A model generated the notes under the pieces. It did no database searches. It was not told the origin of the DNA and was given only the letters and a program-made list of their open reading frames with translations. DNA of 64,000 nucleotides from Streptomyces sp. CoH27 (lineage in GTDB: Bacteria; Actinomycetota; Actinomycetes; Streptomycetales; Streptomycetaceae). Positions 25,991 through 33,972 of the stretch are shown here, piece after piece (within the stretch, counting starts at the first letter, position 1; every line of letters starts with the position of its first letter). The DNA lies in the NCBI RefSeq assembly GCF_020181035.1, contig NZ_JAIQYY010000008.1, forward strand, positions 52,791 through 116,790, given 5' to 3'. The translations under genes and the position numbers were made by a program.

Positions 25991-27988
25991 ATGACAGCAT
26001 CACGGGTGCGGGAAGGGGGGCCGGTGAGCCGGAGAGTGCCGCTCGGCGGAGGCGTGACCGCCCGTACCGCCTGTGCCCGTGGTCTGCTGCGGACGGGTGT
26101 GGTGGAGAAGACGGGCGAGGTGCTGCCGGCCGCCGTGCTCGCGGAGCGGGTCGGGTGGGCGGCCGATCTGGTGTGCGGCATGGTCGCCGGGCTGCTGGCC
26201 GCGCGCTGGAACACGGCCGATGTGGAGGCGCTGGCCGCTGGCGTGGATGCTTCGGGTCGGGCGCTGCCGTCGAACGCGTGGATGGCGCTGCGGCGTCTGG
26301 GCTGGACCGTCGCCCCGCCCGAGGGCGTTCGGGTCAATGACCGGATCGTACGCATGGCCCAGGAGCAGGCTGGGCGTGCACTGCGGTCGGTGAAGTGGCG
26401 GGCCGACCTCGTTGCCGGGATCCTGGCCGCGTGGCCCGCTGATCCGAAGAAGCGCACCGCCCAGGAGTGGGAGCAGGTGCGCGGGGCGATACCGGACGGT
26501 GAGTTCCTGCCGGCCAGCATCATCCGGTCCCGGACCCGGCAGGTCGCCACGTTCGAGCAAGGGCACGGCCGTCTCCCTGCCGATGTGTTCGAGCTGGAAT
26601 CCACTGCGCGTGTGACCCGGATGATGCTGCTGTCTGCGTGTGACGGGCAGCAGGCCACCATCGAACGCTCCGAGGCCGAACCACGGCGGGTGCTGCTGCG
26701 CTTGCAGCTGCCCACCCGCCCCGACCCCCAGGCATACCGGGACTGGTCGTGGGTCGCCTGCCCGATCACGCTACCGCCGACCGTTCCGGCGAACGCGGTC
26801 ATCCACCTGCCGACTCTGCGGATCGTCGGCGGGAAGGTGCGGGCTGATCTCTCCTACACCCATGCCGTTCCCACGACCCAGCGCACCGGGCGCACCGTGG
26901 CGTTGGGCGTGGACTGGGGTCTGAACACCCTGCTGTCCGCCGGGGCCGTACAACTCCACGAGGCAGGGCGGACAACCGCCCTCGGCGCGGGCGCGCAGTT
27001 CCGCGCCGCTGGGGTGCTGGCCAAGCAGTACCGGCTGCGCCGCAACTTTGAGCACCTGCACGCAAAGACCGACCAGTACACCCGGCTCGCCGACCCCGGG
27101 CTGAAGACCAAGGCGGGAGTGCTGAGCGAGGAGATCCGCCGCATCTCCGAGCGCCGATCGAACCTCAACGACGCCTTGGCCTGGTCCGCTGCCCGCTGGG
27201 CCGTGGACCAGGCTGTCGCGGCCGGGGCGAGCGTGATCTACCTGGAAGACCTGCGGTCGATGGAAGCCGGGGGCATGGGCCGTACCCACAACACCCGCCT
27301 GTCCCAGACCGTGCGCGGGCAGATCGCCGACCGCATGCGGCACGTCGCTGCCGAAGCGGGCATCGCCGTGGTCACGGTGCCGCCGCGCAACACGTCCAAG
27401 CACTGCCCGCACTGCCTCACCCCGCTCCGCCACCGCAAGGCCCCTGACCGGCCCACCGCGTCCGGCTGGAAGTGGGCCATCTGTCCCACCCAGTCCTGCG
27501 GCTGGCAGGGCGACCGCGACCAGGGAGCCTGGCGACGTATCGCAGCACGCGGACTCGCCCACCAGGCCAGGACCGTGGTGGATCGCACCAGCGGTGCCAT
27601 GCTGATCCGCGCCGTGGTGGACACGATGGAAGCCAAGGCCGTCATCACGGCCACCCCGAAGACCAGCCGGACGGACCGGTCCAAGACCGGCCCCACCCGG
27701 CCACGAACCAACCGCCCCGCGCCCAGGCGACGCGGGGTTCCCTCCCCAGTCAGGCCCCACGGTCCGGCTGGCCAGCGTCCGGAGGGACACGCAGCAACGG
27801 ACCGGATGCGGCTGCCCCGCGCAGCCCACCGGCACCAGGGCGTGACCACGATCAGCACACCCCCCATCGGCCACCGGCCACGCGGAGCAGCACTGGGCGC
27901 GGGATTCCACCTCCACGCTCATGCCGCCCCGCCCAGATGGGCAGAACCCACGCCGGACCCTACGGTCCACATGGGATCACTTAGCTGA
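25991..27988 (+). CDS. long TnpB-like RuvC/zinc-ribbon nuclease (transposon-associated)
   Basis: The protein has 665 residues from the ATG at 25991; a GTG at 26024 behind GGAAGGGGGG is an alternative start. RuvC-I is GVDWGLN (Asp308), RuvC-II is IYLEDL (Glu419), a zinc ribbon follows (Cys472, Cys475, Cys498, Cys503), and RuvC-III is DRDQGAW (Asp510), so the D/E/D triad is complete. TnpB proteins are RNA-guided DNA nucleases of IS200/IS605-type elements, usually near 400 residues. This one has a 300-residue N-terminal region and a 130-residue Pro/Arg-rich tail. No TnpA-type transposase is adjacent. The tail sequence may overlap a guide RNA. Confidence 0.75.
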   Translation: MTASRVREGGPVSRRVPLGGGVTARTACARGLLRTGVVEKTGEVLPAAVLAERVGWAADLVCGMVAGLLAARWNTADVEALAAGVDASGRALPSNAWMALRRLGWTVAPPEGVRVNDRIVRMAQEQAGRALRSVKWRADLVAGILAAWPADPKKRTAQEWEQVRGAIPDGEFLPASIIRSRTRQVATFEQGHGRLPADVFELESTARVTRMMLLSACDGQQATIERSEAEPRRVLLRLQLPTRPDPQAYRDWSWVACPITLPPTVPANAVIHLPTLRIVGGKVRADLSYTHAVPTTQRTGRTVALGVDWGLNTLLSAGAVQLHEAGRTTALGAGAQFRAAGVLAKQYRLRRNFEHLHAKTDQYTRLADPGLKTKAGVLSEEIRRISERRSNLNDALAWSAARWAVDQAVAAGASVIYLEDLRSMEAGGMGRTHNTRLSQTVRGQIADRMRHVAAEAGIAVVTVPPRNTSKHCPHCLTPLRHRKAPDRPTASGWKWAICPTQSCGWQGDRDQGAWRRIAARGLAHQARTVVDRTSGAMLIRAVVDTMEAKAVITATPKTSRTDRSKTGPTRPRTNRPAPRRRGVPSPVRPHGPAGQRPEGHAATDRMRLPRAAHRHQGVTTISTPPIGHRPRGAALGAGFHLHAHAAPPRWAEPTPDPTVHMGSLS

Positions 27989-28113
27989 TCAGAGACGCTC
28001 ACAACGGATTCCTGCCTGGAGGCGAAATTCCTCTTGGCGACGGCTGGTAGTTTGCTGCGGGCCGGTCCGTACGGGGCGGTCGGCCGCTACCGCCTGAGCT
28101 TGGGAGCTTTCCG

Positions 28114-28626
28114 GTGACTTCTGCGACTGCAAGCGTTGCGACTGCAAGGGTGCGGACCGCCGCCGTGGCCGTCGGCGTGGTGGGCGCGCTCGCCGCGCTG
28201 ACCGCGTGCAGCGGGAGCGGCAGCGACAAGACCGCCGCCAAGACCACGCCCAGCGCGACCAGGCCTGCCACCTCGGCCTCGGGCTCCGCAACGCCGTCCG
28301 GCGCATCCGGCAAGCTCCAGGGCAGCTGGCTCACCACGAGCGGCGGCAAGATCGTGGCCCTGGTGATCAGCGGCAAGAAGGCCGGGCTCTTCGTCACCGG
28401 CGAGAAGGTGTGGTGCCAGGGCGTCGCGCGCGAGGAGACGGGGATGCAGATGATCCACCTGACCTGCCCCGGCGGCAACAAGGAGCGGGTCACCGGCATG
28501 GTCGACTCGGTCGACGCCAAGTCCCTGAAGGTGACCTGGTCGGGCAAGACCGGGCAGGAGACGTACAGCAAGGCGGACGGCGGCACGCTGCCGTCGCCGC
28601 GGCCGACTCACCTCAAGAAGAAGTGA
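28114..28626 (+). CDS. secreted lipoprotein of unknown function
   Basis: The protein has 170 residues from a GTG with GGGAG upstream. An Ala/Val-rich signal ends in the lipobox LTAC (Cys about residue 32), followed by a Ser/Thr/Lys/Ala-rich linker and a folded domain of about 100 residues (GSWLTTSGGKIVALVISGKKAGLF) that looks like a small beta barrel. I do not recognise a named family. Confidence 0.82.
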   Translation: MTSATASVATARVRTAAVAVGVVGALAALTACSGSGSDKTAAKTTPSATRPATSASGSATPSGASGKLQGSWLTTSGGKIVALVISGKKAGLFVTGEKVWCQGVAREETGMQMIHLTCPGGNKERVTGMVDSVDAKSLKVTWSGKTGQETYSKADGGTLPSPRPTHLKKK

Positions 28627-28659
28627 CGTCCGTCACGGCGGTGAAGCCGGCGCGGTGAG

Positions 28660-28684
28660 CCGGCCGGGGTGGCGCCCCGGCCGG
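28660..28684 (+). terminator. hairpin terminator after lipoprotein gene
   Basis: Ten-base arms CCGGCCGGGG and CCCCGGCCGG flank a five-base loop, 33 bases after the stop, followed by TCCCTT. A good intrinsic-terminator candidate. Confidence 0.65.
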
Positions 28685-28828
28685 TCCCTTGACGTCCGCG
28701 TCAGCCGTGGCGTCGCCCTTGGCCGCCCGGCCCACCTGAAGCGGTGATTCCGGAGGGGTGGGCGAACGGGGCCGCGACGCAGGCGCCATGATGCAGGAAC
28801 ACCGTCACGACCTCGATGGGACCTGCTC

Positions 28829-29350
28829 ATGCGCGCCATTCCGCTCACCGTCACCGCCCTCGCCGCCGCCCTGCTGCTGACCGCTTGCAACGGCGGCGGG
28901 AGCGGGAGCAAGAAGAGCGGCGGCGGCAACAGCGGTTCGGCCTGCGAGATCGGCAAGGTCTCCGTGCAGACCGGGTCGGCGAGCGTGGCTCCGGGCGCCG
29001 GTGACACGGGCGAGATTCCTGTGAGCCTCACCAACCAGAGCGCCCCCTGCACCCTGGACGACTTCGCCGGCGTGGTGCTCGGCGCCGGCGGCACCGAGGC
29101 CAAGGTGCCCGTCCTCAAGGGCGCCCAGGCCCAGAAGCTGAAGCTCAACAAGGGCGACTCGGCGAGCTTCACCATCGCCTATGTGCGCGGCAAGGCGGGC
29201 GACAAGACCAGCCTCGACGCGAAGACCGTGAAGATCACCCTGCCCGGCACCACCGCCTCCCGCAGCTTCCCCTGGTCGTACGGACCCGTCGCACTCCAGG
29301 GCAGCGGCCCGAACGCCTCGGTGAGCGCCTTCCAGCAGGTCGGCGACTGA
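28829..29350 (+). CDS. DUF4232-like lipoprotein
   Basis: The protein has 173 residues. The signal peptide ends in lipobox LTAC (Cys about residue 20), with a Gly/Ser/Lys linker after it. The mature part has a beta-rich pattern (VSLTNQSAPCTLDDFAGVVLG with paired Cys, then ASFTIAYVRGKAGD) resembling DUF4232 domains of Streptomyces cell-surface proteins. Function is unknown. It is convergent with the DUF2786 gene. Confidence 0.8.
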   Translation: MRAIPLTVTALAAALLLTACNGGGSGSKKSGGGNSGSACEIGKVSVQTGSASVAPGAGDTGEIPVSLTNQSAPCTLDDFAGVVLGAGGTEAKVPVLKGAQAQKLKLNKGDSASFTIAYVRGKAGDKTSLDAKTVKITLPGTTASRSFPWSYGPVALQGSGPNASVSAFQQVGD

Positions 29351-29358
29351 CGCTCCGC

Positions 29359-30465
29359 TCACTCAAGCCGGGGGCGGGATCTGACTTGTGCCTGGTCCGC
29401 CGCTCGCGCGCCCTCCGTCCACCCGGCCGCGTCGCTCACCCCGCGCAGCCGGGTCGTGGTCGTCTCGGGGAACATGCGCTCCAGGCGGTGGGTGACGGCT
29501 GTCTCCCTGGTGGCCAGGACCGGCAGCAGATCCTGGCTGACCTGCGTCTCGGCGGCGGCCGCGAGCCGGTCACCGACCCGGTGGGCGTAGGCCGCGAGGA
29601 ACGACTGCCGGAAGGTCTTGGTCCGCTTGCGGCCGCCCGCCCGCTGCGCCGCCTCGGCCTTGGTCATCGCGTGCGTGGCCTGCACCAGTAGCGAGGTGTA
29701 GAGCAGCTCGACCGCCTCCAGGTCCGCCTCGAAGCCGACGACCGTGGAGAAGCCCAGCGGTTCGTTCCACACCGCGCGGCAGTGGTTCGTGCCCGCCACG
29801 GCGTCCAGCAGGACCGCCTTGGCCTGCTCGTACGGCGGCTCGACCCCGATCCGGCAGGCCCCGGGCGTGTCCGGGGCGGGCGCCTCGGCGGCGAGCAGCG
29901 CCTCGTCGACACTGTGCCGGGCCATCAGCTCCTGCGCCTTGGCGCTGAGCGCCTCCGCCTCCTCCGGATACCCGGTCGCCTCGGCCTTGGCGAGCAGCGC
30001 GCGGATCCGGGCGAGCATCCGGGAGGTGCCTGGGCCGGCCGCACGGCGGGGCTCCTCCAGCGGCTCCAGGGCGGGCAGGCGCAGCAGCAGCCGGTACAGC
30101 TCCAGCGCGGTCGTGGCCCGCGCGAAGCGGTCGGCCTCGCGCGCGGGGCCTTCGGGCAGCTCCGCCAGCTGGGCGGCCCAGCGGCGCCCGCGCGGGCGGT
30201 CCCGCCCGGACTGCGCCCGGATCAGCTCGGCGGCCAGGCGTACGTGCCCGTCCTCCAGCTCGCGCCGCACCAGTCGTACGACATCGGCGGGCTGCCAGCC
30301 GCGCTGCCAGGCCGCCGCGACGAACTCCTCGCCGCGCCGCGCGAGTTCGGCCTCGGCGGCGGGGTCGGCGGCGAGCAGGGAGGCGCCCGTGTCGAGGCCG
30401 GTGTCGGTGTCGTCGTACAGCGCGGCCCGGAAGGCCCGCTCGACGGTGCTGGCAGTGCTGGTCAC
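29359..30465 (-). CDS. DUF2786 domain protein
   Basis: A GTG at 30465 gives 368 residues; an in-frame GTG at 30552 is possible and neither has a strong ribosome-binding site. The DUF2786 motif lies in the middle (ARIRALLAKAEATGYPEEAEALSAKAQELMARHSVD), followed by a second domain (GTNHCRAVWN, then KTFRQSFLAAYAHRVGDRL). The family occurs in actinobacteria and phages; its biochemical role is not known to me. Confidence 0.82.
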   Translation of the reverse strand: MTSTASTVERAFRAALYDDTDTGLDTGASLLAADPAAEAELARRGEEFVAAAWQRGWQPADVVRLVRRELEDGHVRLAAELIRAQSGRDRPRGRRWAAQLAELPEGPAREADRFARATTALELYRLLLRLPALEPLEEPRRAAGPGTSRMLARIRALLAKAEATGYPEEAEALSAKAQELMARHSVDEALLAAEAPAPDTPGACRIGVEPPYEQAKAVLLDAVAGTNHCRAVWNEPLGFSTVVGFEADLEAVELLYTSLLVQATHAMTKAEAAQRAGGRKRTKTFRQSFLAAYAHRVGDRLAAAAETQVSQDLLPVLATRETAVTHRLERMFPETTTTRLRGVSDAAGWTEGARAADQAQVRSRPRLE

Positions 30466-30646
30466 GCCATCGATCGTGCCATGCGCCCCCGACAGCGCGC
30501 CGAGCGCCGTCCACAGCCTGTGGACAGCTGTCCGGGAGCAGGCCGCCTCCACGCGCCGGCGGGACCACGGTAGTGGGCGGGATTGTCCGGGTTCGGGAGG
30601 AGGGCTACGGAGTGATCCCCTCAGCCGTGCGCCGCCCGGTGCCGCG

Positions 30647-31570
30647 TCAGGCGCCGGAGGCCAGCCGCAGGGCGCACTCCAGGGCCGTGTCGGCCGGGCA
30701 GGGGACGTCGGGGCGGACGCCCGTGCCCTCCCAGTTGGTGCCGGAGAGGGGGTTGATCGAGCGGCCGACCGGGATCGTGGCCTCCAGGTGCGGGTGCACG
30801 GTCCAGCCCTCGCGCGGGTGCGCGCCGCCTCGTGTGGTCTCCCCCACGATCGTCGCCCGGCCCAGCTGCTGGAGGTCGTAACTCAGCTCCTCGGCGGCGG
30901 AGAAGGTGTTCCCGCTGGTGAGCACGGAGACCGGCTTGGTGCCGCCGAAGCGGGCGCCCGGGACGTACGGCAGGCTCCAGAACTGGTCGTAGCGCTCCCC
31001 CACGCGCGCGTACTGGGTGTTCAGATGCGCGCGCTCGTCCAGCAGGTAGCTGCACACGAAGGCCACCGTCTCCGGATCGCCGCCGCGGTTCCCTCTCAGG
31101 TCCAGGATCAGGCGGTCCGCGCGCGAGACCAGGGTGAGCGCCGCCGAGAGCGGCTCGGCCGCCCAGGCGAGCGGGAAGAGGAAGGGGGCCAGTTCGAGCA
31201 GAGCCGTCCCGCCGGCCAGCAGTTCCACGCGCGGGACGCCGCCCAGAGAGGCGTCGAACCGGCGACGCATGGCGGCCAGAGCGGCCTCGCCCTGCTCCTG
31301 CGGGACCGGCTCGGGATGGTACTTCAGGCGCAGATGCAGATCGCCGTTCTCCGACTGGAGGTCCTCGGTCACCCTCGCGCCGAGCTCCTCGGCGGCGGCG
31401 GTGTCGTACACCCCTTCGGCCAGCCGACGGCGCAGCAGCGCGGCGAGCCGCTCACCGACCTCCGGGAAGACGTAGTGCTCGGTGACGAGACGGGCGGTCT
31501 CCTCGACCACCGCGGGAACGTCGGCGACAGAGGCGGGAGTTGGGACGGGAGTCTGCGTCGGTGTCGTCAT
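30647..31570 (-). CDS. S41 family peptidase (C-terminal processing protease-like)
   Basis: The protein has 307 residues from the ATG at 31570. The tail-specific protease core is present: LILDLRGNRGGDPETVAFVCSYLL and the serine site TSGNTFSAAEELSYDL, then the GRATIVGETTRGGAHP segment. There is no signal peptide and no PDZ domain, so this is a short cytoplasmic type. It is divergent from an ArsR-type regulator gene, which probably controls it. Confidence 0.9.
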   Translation of the reverse strand: MTTPTQTPVPTPASVADVPAVVEETARLVTEHYVFPEVGERLAALLRRRLAEGVYDTAAAEELGARVTEDLQSENGDLHLRLKYHPEPVPQEQGEAALAAMRRRFDASLGGVPRVELLAGGTALLELAPFLFPLAWAAEPLSAALTLVSRADRLILDLRGNRGGDPETVAFVCSYLLDERAHLNTQYARVGERYDQFWSLPYVPGARFGGTKPVSVLTSGNTFSAAEELSYDLQQLGRATIVGETTRGGAHPREGWTVHPHLEATIPVGRSINPLSGTNWEGTGVRPDVPCPADTALECALRLASGA

Positions 31571-31597
31571 GGCGGCAGTAGAGCAGCGGACTTGCGA

Positions 31598-31621
31598 AAG
31601 CGTCAAGATAATTAGACGCTT
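31598..31621. promoter_or_regulatory. inverted repeat in the S41/ArsR divergent promoter region
   Basis: Seven-base arms AAGCGTC (31598-31604) and GACGCTT (31615-31621) flank an AT-rich ten-base centre. The site lies five bases before the regulator start and 27 bases from the peptidase start, a natural place for a repressor controlling both genes. Confidence 0.65.
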
Positions 31622-31626
31622 GGCCC

Positions 31627-32154
31627 ATGACGGAACGGGACACACCCGGAGGCGAGACCGGCACCGACGGCGTGCTGGACATCTCCGCGCCCGAGCAGTT
31701 CGCCGCGCTCGCCCATCCCCTACGCCAGCGGCTGCTCTTCGCGCTGACCCACGAAGCCGCCACCATCAGCCAGTTGGCGGTGCGGCTCGGCGTGGCCAAG
31801 GGGAGCGTGGCGCACCATCTGAAGACGCTGCACACGGCAGGGCTCGTGCACATCGCCGAGACCCGTACGGTCCGCGGCGGCACCGAGCACCGCTACCGGC
31901 GCACGGGGCGGCGCCTGCGGATCGCCGAGCCGCGCCCGGCCGACCGCGCGGCACTGCTGAACGCCGTCGCCCAGGAGGTCGACCGCTCCCCCGGCGAGCA
32001 CCTGCTGAGCCTGCGCCATCTGCGGCTGACCCCGGAGCGGGCGCGGCGGCTGCGCGAGACACTGGCGGAGCTGGTGGACGGCGCACAGGAGGACGGTCCG
32101 GAGCAGCCGGTGCACGGTGTGCTGGTGGTGATGTACGAACAGGAGCGGGCCTGA
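31627..32154 (+). CDS. ArsR-type HTH regulator
   Basis: The protein has 175 residues with a winged helix (QFAALAHPLRQRLLFALTHEAATISQLAVRLGVAKGSVAHHLKTLHTAGLV) and a longer helical C-terminal half than classic ArsR. No metal-binding site is visible. It is divergent from the S41 peptidase gene, with an operator-like dyad between them. There is no clear Shine-Dalgarno. Confidence 0.88.
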   Translation: MTERDTPGGETGTDGVLDISAPEQFAALAHPLRQRLLFALTHEAATISQLAVRLGVAKGSVAHHLKTLHTAGLVHIAETRTVRGGTEHRYRRTGRRLRIAEPRPADRAALLNAVAQEVDRSPGEHLLSLRHLRLTPERARRLRETLAELVDGAQEDGPEQPVHGVLVVMYEQERA

Positions 32155-32220
32155 GCCGGCCGGCGTCTCAGAGCCTGGAATTCCCCCCTACGCGCGCGTG
32201 CCGGTGCCGAGCATGGCCGC

Positions 32221-32847
32221 ATGGTGGACATGTCTCTCTACGCGGCGTTCCTGATCGCCGCTTTCGCACTCTGCGTCACCCCGGGACCCGACATGATGTT
32301 CATCGTGGCGGTGGGCGGCCGGGGCGGACCCCTGACCGGGCTGACGGCGGCCGTCGGGGTGGCCTGCGCGATGTTCGTGCACACGGTCGCCGCGGCGCTC
32401 GGGCTGTCGGCGCTGTTCCTGACCCTGCCGACGCTGTATCACGCGCTGCGCTGGGCCGGCGCGGCCTATCTGCTGTTCCTCGCGTTCAGGGCGTTCCGCG
32501 GAGACGGCGGCACCGGGGAGACGGAGGCGGCGCCGGAACACGGACGCCGACGGGCGTTCTGGCGAGGAGCCGTCACCAACCTCCTCAACCCGAAGGTGAT
32601 CCTCTTCAACGTCTCCTTCCTGCCGCAGTTCGTGAACCCCGAACTGGGGCACGTGCGCGAGCAGTTCCTCGTCCTGGGGTGCACGATCACGCTGATGGGC
32701 GTCATGGTCGACGGGTCGGTCGGGCTGCTCTCGGGCAAGCTCGCCTCGCTGCTGCGGCGCAGTCGGCGGGTGGCCCGGGGACTGGACTGGTTCAGCGGGA
32801 CGGTGTTCACGGGGCTCGCGGTGCGACTGGTGGCCACTCCGAAGTGA
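32221..32847 (+). CDS. LysE family amino-acid exporter
   Basis: The protein has 208 residues with six predicted membrane helices. The family start pattern LCVTPGPDMMFIVAVGGRGG is clear, and AVTNLLNPKVILFNVSFLPQFV marks the middle helices. RhtB/LysE proteins export amino acids or small metabolites; the substrate is unknown. Translation could start at the ATG at 32221 or three codons later. Confidence 0.9.
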   Translation: MVDMSLYAAFLIAAFALCVTPGPDMMFIVAVGGRGGPLTGLTAAVGVACAMFVHTVAAALGLSALFLTLPTLYHALRWAGAAYLLFLAFRAFRGDGGTGETEAAPEHGRRRAFWRGAVTNLLNPKVILFNVSFLPQFVNPELGHVREQFLVLGCTITLMGVMVDGSVGLLSGKLASLLRRSRRVARGLDWFSGTVFTGLAVRLVATPK

Positions 32848-32867
32848 TCAGTCCACAGGAAAACTCG

Positions 32868-32917
32868 ACTGTCAACCATCGGTTGACAGTCCAGGGGGTG
32901 CAACCTACGGTTGACAC
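32868..32917 (+). promoter_or_regulatory. promoter and double operator of the HTH-Clp_N gene (leaderless)
   Basis: TTGACA (32883-32888), a 17-base spacer and TACGGT (32906-32911) form a near-consensus promoter; the transcript would begin at or next to the ATG at 32918. Overlying it are a ten-base inverted repeat ACTGTCAACC-N3-GGTTGACAGT (32868-32890) and a second, shorter dyad CAACC-N3-GGTTG (32901-32913). The overlap suggests repression, probably by the encoded HTH protein itself. Confidence 0.75.
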
Positions 32918-33688
32918 ATGGCGACCAACCCGAACATCACGGCATCCGTGCGCCTCGACGACCTCATCGAGGCCATCAAGAAGGTTCACCCCGAACCCCT
33001 CGACCAGCTCCAGGACGCGGTGATCGCCGCCGATCACCTCGGTGACGTGGCCGACCATCTGATCGGCCACTTCGTCGACCAGGCCCGCCGCTCCGGCGCG
33101 TCCTGGACCGAGATCGGCAAGAGCATGGGCGTGACCCGGCAGGCGGCGCAGAAGCGGTTCGTGCCGAAGGAGTCCAACGATCTCGACCCCAGCCAGGGCT
33201 TCAGCCGCTACACCCCGCGCGCGCGGCAGGTGGTCGTGTCCGCGCACAACGAGGCGGTGGCGGCCCGCAACCCCGAGGGCCGTCCCGAGCACCTGGTCCT
33301 CGGCCTTCTCGCCGAACCGGAGGGCCTGGCGGCCAGGGCGATCGTCGAGCAGGGCGTCCTGCTGGACTCCGTACGGCAGGCCGCGACGGCCGCGCTCCCG
33401 CCCGCCGCGGAGGACGTACCCGACCTGATCCCCTACGGCCCCGAGGCCAAGAAAGCCCTGGAACTCACCTTCCGCGAGGCCCTGCGCCTCGGCCACAACT
33501 ACATCGGCACCGAGCACATCCTGCTCGCGCTCCTGGAGCAGGAGAACGGCGAGGGCGTCCTCAGCGGCCTCGGCATCACCAAGGCCGACACCGAGAAGTA
33601 CGTCGCCAAGGTGCTGTCACTGCTGGTGGATCAGCAGAAGGCGGCGATCGGGGAGACGCCGGACGAGCCGGCCTCCTCGGACGACTGA
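32918..33688 (+). CDS. HTH and Clp N-terminal domain fusion protein
   Basis: The protein has 256 residues. Residues about 55-90 contain a helix-turn-helix (ASWTEIGKSMGVTRQAAQKRF). The C-terminal part has two Clp_N repeats (FSRYTPRARQVVVSAHNEAVA with HLVLGLLAEPEGLAARAI, and LELTFREALRLGHNYIGTEHILLALL), the substrate/adaptor-binding module of ClpC and ClpA, but no AAA domain. It is therefore a DNA-binding protein with a Clp adaptor-type domain, perhaps a repressor responding to Clp substrates. The gene appears to be leaderless. Confidence 0.88.
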   Translation: MATNPNITASVRLDDLIEAIKKVHPEPLDQLQDAVIAADHLGDVADHLIGHFVDQARRSGASWTEIGKSMGVTRQAAQKRFVPKESNDLDPSQGFSRYTPRARQVVVSAHNEAVAARNPEGRPEHLVLGLLAEPEGLAARAIVEQGVLLDSVRQAATAALPPAAEDVPDLIPYGPEAKKALELTFREALRLGHNYIGTEHILLALLEQENGEGVLSGLGITKADTEKYVAKVLSLLVDQQKAAIGETPDEPASSDD

Positions 33689-33720
33689 GCCGCCGGATCC
33701 ATCGGACGGCTCGGTCGGCG

Positions 33721-33845
33721 GCCCGTCCGACGACCGAGCCGGCAGGGCCCGCCCGACGACCGAGCCGGCGGGCCCGCCGCACCACGGAACCGGCGGGGCG
33801 CACCACCGAGTCAGCGGGCTCGTCGACCCACCGAGCCGGCGGGCC
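33721..33845. repeat. imperfect 26-bp tandem repeats before the polymerase gene
   Basis: About five degenerate copies of a 26-base unit of the form GCCC-GnCCGACGACCGAGCC-GGCGG lie between the Clp_N gene and the polymerase gene. The first two copies are nearly identical and the later ones more diverged. No function is evident. Confidence 0.65.
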
Positions 33846-33972
33846 CATGGGACGGCTGAGGCCGGTTCGCGGGGCGCGGCCGGTGGCCGATCCGCGAGCC
33901 CGGGCACGCCCCTTCCGCGACTCGAACCGCAGGTCAGGGCGATTGTCAGACCCGGGTGCCAGACTCGCACTC

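Noticed and set aside
25991..27988. A Cas12-type CRISPR effector
   Set aside because: No CRISPR array or cas1/cas2 gene is in the window, and the domain order and zinc ribbon are TnpB-like.
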